Source: Microcaldota archaeon (GTDB lineage Archaea; Micrarchaeota; Micrarchaeia; Anstonellales; Anstonellaceae). Taken from it: a stretch of DNA of 8,311 nucleotides. The stretch covers positions 1 through 8,311 of the forward strand of contig JAHFEC010000048.1 in the NCBI GenBank assembly GCA_023248665.1, written 5' to 3'. Numbering within the stretch: position 1 is the first letter of the stretch; the number at the start of each line of letters is the position of its first letter. The notes beneath the pieces were generated by a model. It did not search any database. It worked only from the letters and a program-made list of their open reading frames with translations, and was not told the origin of the DNA. A program made the position numbers and the translations under genes. This document shows positions 5,930 through 8,311 of this stretch, in pieces.

Positions 5930-5971
5930 GAAAGTTTTGCGAGCCTCGCGCGCGTCGTTCGTCGTGGTTGC
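5922..5971. repeat. 10-base perfect inverted repeat with internal hairpin
   Basis: GCAACCACGA (5922-5931) is the exact reverse complement of TCGTGGTTGC (5962-5971). The 30-base loop contains a smaller hairpin, GCGA-GCC-TCGC (5939-5949). The arms are the facing ends of two oppositely oriented repeat copies, so the palindrome may arise from inverted duplication, and could form a cruciform or a stable RNA stem. Confidence 0.6.
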
Positions 5972-5989
5972 CTATTCAGTGGCCCCGCG
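5964..5989 (+). repeat. Diverged direct copy of the intergenic repeat
   Basis: It aligns with the perfect repeat from its GCGGTTTGCG position through AGTGGGCCGC at roughly three quarters of positions with small gaps. It lies about 42 bases before the matching point of the first perfect copy, close to the 45-base period. Confidence 0.5.
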
Positions 5990-5994
5990 TTCGC

Positions 5995-6033
5995 TCGCAG
6001 ACCAAGCGGTTTGCGATAAGTGGGCCGCAGCCC
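5995..6033 (+). repeat. 39-base direct repeat, copy 1
   Basis: Identical over 39 bases to 6040-6078, giving a period of 45. Each copy can form two hairpins: TCGCA pairs with TGCGA (5995-5999 with 6012-6016), and GTGGGC-CGCA-GCCCAC (6020-6035) is a perfect 6-base stem with a 4-base loop that extends two bases past this copy. Confidence 0.9.
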
Positions 6034-6039
6034 ACGGGT

Positions 6040-6078
6040 TCGCAGACCAAGCGGTTTGCGATAAGTGGGCCGCAGCCC
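6040..6078 (+). repeat. 39-base direct repeat, copy 2
   Basis: Identical to copy 1 over all 39 bases. The second hairpin here is GTGGGC-CGCA-GCCCGC (6065-6080): the one changed base turns a U-A pair into a U-G wobble in plus-strand RNA, so the stem is kept. Downstream, 6097-6114 shows a faint further match (TGC, TAA, GTGG) that I do not count as a firm copy. Confidence 0.9.
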
Positions 6079-6114
6079 GCTGTGTTGCGGGGGCACTGCA
6101 AATAACGTGGTGGC

Positions 6115-7149
6115 ATGAGATTTGGTACCCATCTTCTGGCCGTATTCGCGCTGATCGCGATCATGATTTTCCTGTCCGGATGCACGAACTCCGGCTCGAC
6201 CATGTGTTCGAGCGACAAGTCATGCAAGGACTGGCAGTTCTGCAACCTGACGTCCAAGACGTGCGCCATGAAGGCCGGCACCTGCACCTCCGACGCCCAA
6301 TGCAACGACTCGCTGCAGGCGTGCAGCCCCACCACCCATTTCTGCACCTATTTGGCCGGCAAATGCCGCGCGGACGAGAACTGCGACGCTTGGCAGGTGT
6401 GCGCCACCACCACCAATGACTGCAAGCCCAAACCCGGTTTCTGCGATTCGGATTATTACTGCGACCAGCAGGACGAGCGCTGCGATTCGGCCAAGCACGT
6501 CTGCGTACCCAAGAAAGGCAAGTGCAAGAGCGCTTTTGACTGCGAGGCTTATCAGGTGTGCAACCTCTCCGCCCAAACTTGCGTGCCCATGACGGGCCGC
6601 TGCGACATCGAGCTGAACTGCCCGGCGTGGATGACCTGCAACCAGAGCGACCACGCCTGCGACCTGAAGGCCGGCTTCTGCCAGAACGACTTGGACTGCA
6701 AGGGCTGGCAGACCTGCGACTCGTCCATCCGGCGCTGCATCACGGCCGCGGGCTTCTGCGGCGCGGAGGAGGACTGCAACCAGTGGCAGCTGTGCAACTA
6801 CAGCGCCCACAAATGCGAGCCCAAGCGCAACCTGTGCACCAATTCCGGCGACTGCAAGGAATGGCAGGTGTGCGACGCCGCCAACCGCCGCTGCGTGAGC
6901 CGGCCCGGCATGTGCTCCGAAGACAGCGAGTGCGGGCCGTGGCAGACGTGCGACGCCAAGACCCATGCCTGCAAGACCTCGCCCGGCTTCTGCCAGACGT
7001 CGGCGGACTGCCCGTACGACCAGCGCTGCGACAACAACCCGGCTTCGGCCACGGCTTATAAGTGCATCAACATCCTGTGCCGCTCCAACGCCGACTGCCC
7101 GGGCTCCACCTGCGATCCGGACACGCAGCGCTGCCGCGGAGCCAAATGA
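6115..7149 (+). CDS. Secreted lipoprotein of twelve four-cysteine repeats
   Basis: A 344-residue protein. Residues 1-22 form a signal peptide ending in lipobox L-S-G-C (20-23); Cys23 is the likely lipid anchor. From residue 31 to the end the protein consists of twelve consecutive cysteine repeats. Most are 26 residues with spacing C-x5-C-x5-C-x6-C-x6 (repeats start at 31, 57, 84, 110, 137, 163, 189, 215, 241, 267, 293 and 322). In eight repeats the second gap ends W/Y-x-x-C, usually W-Q-x-C, and each unit generally ends with Gly plus one residue. Total 48 repeat cysteines, an even number, suggesting two disulfides per unit and a rigid rod on the cell surface. The last two repeats (A-D-C-P) resemble the C-x-x-D-x-D-C-P units common in extracellular Cys-rich proteins. 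There is no catalytic domain. Adhesion, receptor or wall function is possible but not shown. DNA copies are well diverged, so the array is old. No clear promoter or Shine-Dalgarno is visible before the ATG. Confidence 0.88.
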   Translation: MRFGTHLLAVFALIAIMIFLSGCTNSGSTMCSSDKSCKDWQFCNLTSKTCAMKAGTCTSDAQCNDSLQACSPTTHFCTYLAGKCRADENCDAWQVCATTTNDCKPKPGFCDSDYYCDQQDERCDSAKHVCVPKKGKCKSAFDCEAYQVCNLSAQTCVPMTGRCDIELNCPAWMTCNQSDHACDLKAGFCQNDLDCKGWQTCDSSIRRCITAAGFCGAEEDCNQWQLCNYSAHKCEPKRNLCTNSGDCKEWQVCDAANRRCVSRPGMCSEDSECGPWQTCDAKTHACKTSPGFCQTSADCPYDQRCDNNPASATAYKCINILCRSNADCPGSTCDPDTQRCRGAK

Positions 7150-7219
7150 AAGGGCAGAGACAGCCGATGATGACGGATGCGTAACAGACCCGAAGAGGAC
7201 ATGCTACAAAATTTCAAAA

Positions 7220-7227
7220 GAGGGTGA
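7220..7227 (+). promoter_or_regulatory. Shine-Dalgarno-like site before the dehydrogenase
   Basis: GAGGGTGA resembles the archaeal anti-16S complement GGAGGTGA. It ends one base before ATG 7229 and four before ATG 7232, so initiation at the second of the two adjacent ATGs would give the better spacing. It is the only convincing ribosome binding site in the window. Confidence 0.55.
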
Positions 7228-7228
7228 G

Positions 7229-8311
7229 ATGATGTACAATTTCGACGACGAATTCGGACCCGAGCGCGTGCTCGAAGTGTTCGACCCCAAGACCAAGGTC
7301 AATGGCGTGCTGGTCGTGCACAACACCGCGCGCGGCCCGGGCAAGGGCGGCATGCGCATGGTGCCGGATATCAGCACCCAAGAGGTGTACGGGCTGGCTC
7401 GCGCCATGACCTGGAAGAACGCGCTGGCCGACATCCCGTTCGGGGGCGCCAAATCCGGCATCCGGGCCGACCCCAAGAAGGTCAACAAGGAGGAGGTTAT
7501 CCGCTCGTTCGCGCGCCTCCTCGCTCCTCTGGTCCCGAAATATTATTTCGCCGGGCCGGACATGAACACCACCGAGAAGGAGATGGCCTGGTACTCGGAC
7601 GAACTGGGGAACCGGGACGTATGCACCGGCAAGCCCTCCGCCCTCGGCGGGCTGCCCCACGAGCTGGGCTCGACCGGCTTCGGCGTGGCGCAGGCCACCA
7701 AGGTGGCGATGGAATTCTTAAAGAAGCCGCTCTCGGGCGCGACGGTGGCCATCGAGGGCTACGGCAACGTGGGCACGTTCACGCACCAATTCCTCGAGGA
7801 GATGGGCGCGATCGTGGTGGCCGTCTCGGACTCGAAGGGCTGCGCCTACCTGCCGGCGGGCATGAAATACGAGGAGACCATGAAGGCCAAAAGCGGGAAA
7901 GGCACGGTCACGGCCTACCCCGGCGCGCAAACCAAGCACGCCAGCGAGCTGTTCGCCCTGCCGGTAGACATTCTCATCCCGGGCGCGAGGCCCAACGTCA
8001 TCACGGACGCCAACGTCAACGACGTCAAGGCCAAGCTGGTGGTCGAGGCGGCCAACATCCCGATGACGCCCGATACCGAAAGCAGACTGGCGCACAAGGG
8101 CGCGCTGATCGTGCCCGACTTCGTGGCCAACGCCGGAGGCGTGATCTCCTCCTACGTGGAGTCGATCCACGGCACCGAAGGGCAGATGTTCGAGATCGTC
8201 GAGCGCAAGATCGTCAACAACACGCGCATCGTGCTCGAGCGCTCGGAAGGCAATGACACGCGCGGGGCCGCGCTGGAGATCGCGAAGGAGAGGGTGCGCG
8301 ACGCGATGCAG
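7229..8311 (+). CDS. Glu/Leu/Phe/Val dehydrogenase (glutamate dehydrogenase family), C-terminus beyond window
   Basis: 361 residues are visible and the frame is open at the right edge. The protein belongs to the amino-acid dehydrogenase family that interconverts an L-amino acid with its 2-oxo acid plus ammonia using NAD(P). Seen in order: a short N-terminus with E-R-V-L-E-V; G-P-G-K-G-G-M-R (36-43, substrate-binding Lys39); T-W-K-N-A-L (61-66); P-F-G-G-A-K-S-G (70-77) with catalytic Lys75; A-G-P-D-M-N-T (108-114) with catalytic Asp111; Rossmann turn G-Y-G-N-V-G (177-182) and Asp201 at the end of the next strand; N-A-G-G-V-I-S-S-Y (301-309). The N-terminus is about 30-40 residues shorter than classic hexameric glutamate dehydrogenases, as in compact family members. 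Glutamate is the commonest substrate, but leucine, phenylalanine or valine cannot be excluded. It starts 79 bases after the cysteine-repeat gene; a separate promoter is not obvious. ATG 7229 is taken; ATG 7232 is equally possible. Confidence 0.93.
   Translation, partial: MMYNFDDEFGPERVLEVFDPKTKVNGVLVVHNTARGPGKGGMRMVPDISTQEVYGLARAMTWKNALADIPFGGAKSGIRADPKKVNKEEVIRSFARLLAPLVPKYYFAGPDMNTTEKEMAWYSDELGNRDVCTGKPSALGGLPHELGSTGFGVAQATKVAMEFLKKPLSGATVAIEGYGNVGTFTHQFLEEMGAIVVAVSDSKGCAYLPAGMKYEETMKAKSGKGTVTAYPGAQTKHASELFALPVDILIPGARPNVITDANVNDVKAKLVVEAANIPMTPDTESRLAHKGALIVPDFVANAGGVISSYVESIHGTEGQMFEIVERKIVNNTRIVLERSEGNDTRGAALEIAKERVRDAMQ

Larger units (their letters stand above)
5803..6114. other. 312-base divergent intergenic region with repeats, hairpins and promoters
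   Basis: This gap lies between the minus-strand debranching enzyme gene and the plus-strand cysteine-repeat lipoprotein gene. From left to right it holds a GGGTTT/AAACCC palindrome (5823-5835), a 6-base stem hairpin ACCGGG/CCCGGT (5844-5863), a TTTCT/AGAAA hairpin (5863-5876), a minus-strand TATA element (5892-5904), an inverted diverged repeat copy (5905-5929), a diverged direct copy (5964-5989), and two perfect 39-base copies (5995-6033, 6040-6078). Frames across it are open because the repeat period is 45, a multiple of three, but the products are repeat translations without domain character. I see no tRNA, and no clear promoter for the plus-strand gene. Confidence 0.7.

Noticed and set aside
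5995..6078. CRISPR-like array
   Set aside because: Only two perfect copies with a 6-base gap between them, no spacers of CRISPR length and no cas genes in view.
5803..6132. In-frame N-terminal extension of 110 residues on the debranching enzyme (start at 6132)
   Set aside because: It translates the 45-base DNA repeats into a repeated basic peptide, matches nothing expected of the family, and the family domain begins soon after ATG 5802, which has a TATA-like box at leaderless spacing.
5937..6419. Plus-strand open frame running through the repeats into the lipoprotein gene
   Set aside because: Open only because the repeat period is a multiple of three; inside 6115-6419 it is an out-of-frame shadow of the cysteine-repeat gene, whose signal peptide and repeats are clearly in the other frame.
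7621..8256. Long plus-strand open frame inside the dehydrogenase
   Set aside because: Arg/Gly-rich shadow frame of a GC-rich gene; the dehydrogenase frame carries all family motifs.
1..8311. Insertion sequence, integrase, attachment site or tRNA gene marking a mobile element around the toxin-antitoxin pair
   Set aside because: No transposase or integrase motif, no flanking repeats and no tRNA-like fold were seen; composition of the pair is close to that of its neighbours apart from the AT-rich promoter.

Overview
The window looks archaeal. It encodes a NurA-type nuclease and a Pth2-type peptidyl-tRNA hydrolase, which are typical of archaea. It also encodes a glycogen debranching enzyme of the kind found in archaea and some bacteria. 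Several genes are preceded by AT-rich TATA-like boxes about 25 bases before the start codon, as expected for leaderless archaeal transcripts. The DNA is GC-rich and densely coded. Two secreted proteins carry an L-S-G-C lipobox. Orphan single-copy enzymes and a long cysteine-repeat lipoprotein would suit an uncultivated lineage such as a DPANN archaeon, but this placement is a guess and cannot be settled from the window.

Layout. Bases 1-1625 hold two minus-strand genes: a partial TrpC-fold protein with an altered active-site motif, and a NurA nuclease. A short intergenic stretch at 1626-1687 separates nurA from the divergent pth2 gene (1688-2062, plus). After an AT-rich, palindrome-containing promoter come two overlapping plus-strand genes (2147-3267). 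They look like an AbiEii-type nucleotidyltransferase toxin followed by an AbiEi-like winged-helix antitoxin, in the reverse of the usual order. The second of these converges on, and overlaps by 4 bases, a minus-strand two-gene operon. In transcription order that operon is a glycogen debranching enzyme (3682-5802) and a thioredoxin-fold lipoprotein (3264-3689), whose start overlaps the debranching enzyme stop by 8 bases.

The 312-base gap 5803-6114 is the most structured non-coding stretch. It carries two candidate minus-strand TATA elements, several hairpins, and a small repeat family: two perfect 39-base direct copies, one diverged direct copy and one diverged inverted copy. To its right, on the plus strand, is a lipoprotein made almost entirely of twelve four-cysteine repeats (6115-7149). 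A Glu/Leu/Phe/Val dehydrogenase follows (7229 to the window end, incomplete).

Functional reading. The repeat-bearing gap is shared by the divergent debranching-enzyme/thioredoxin operon and the cysteine-repeat lipoprotein. A membrane-anchored CxxC protein lies near a surface protein with 48 probable disulfide cysteines, so an envelope thiol-disulfide link is a reasonable hypothesis. The most notable items are the reversed type IV toxin-antitoxin pair, the W-Q-x-C repeat lipoprotein, the repeat/hairpin cluster, and the TrpC-like protein lacking a key active-site lysine.
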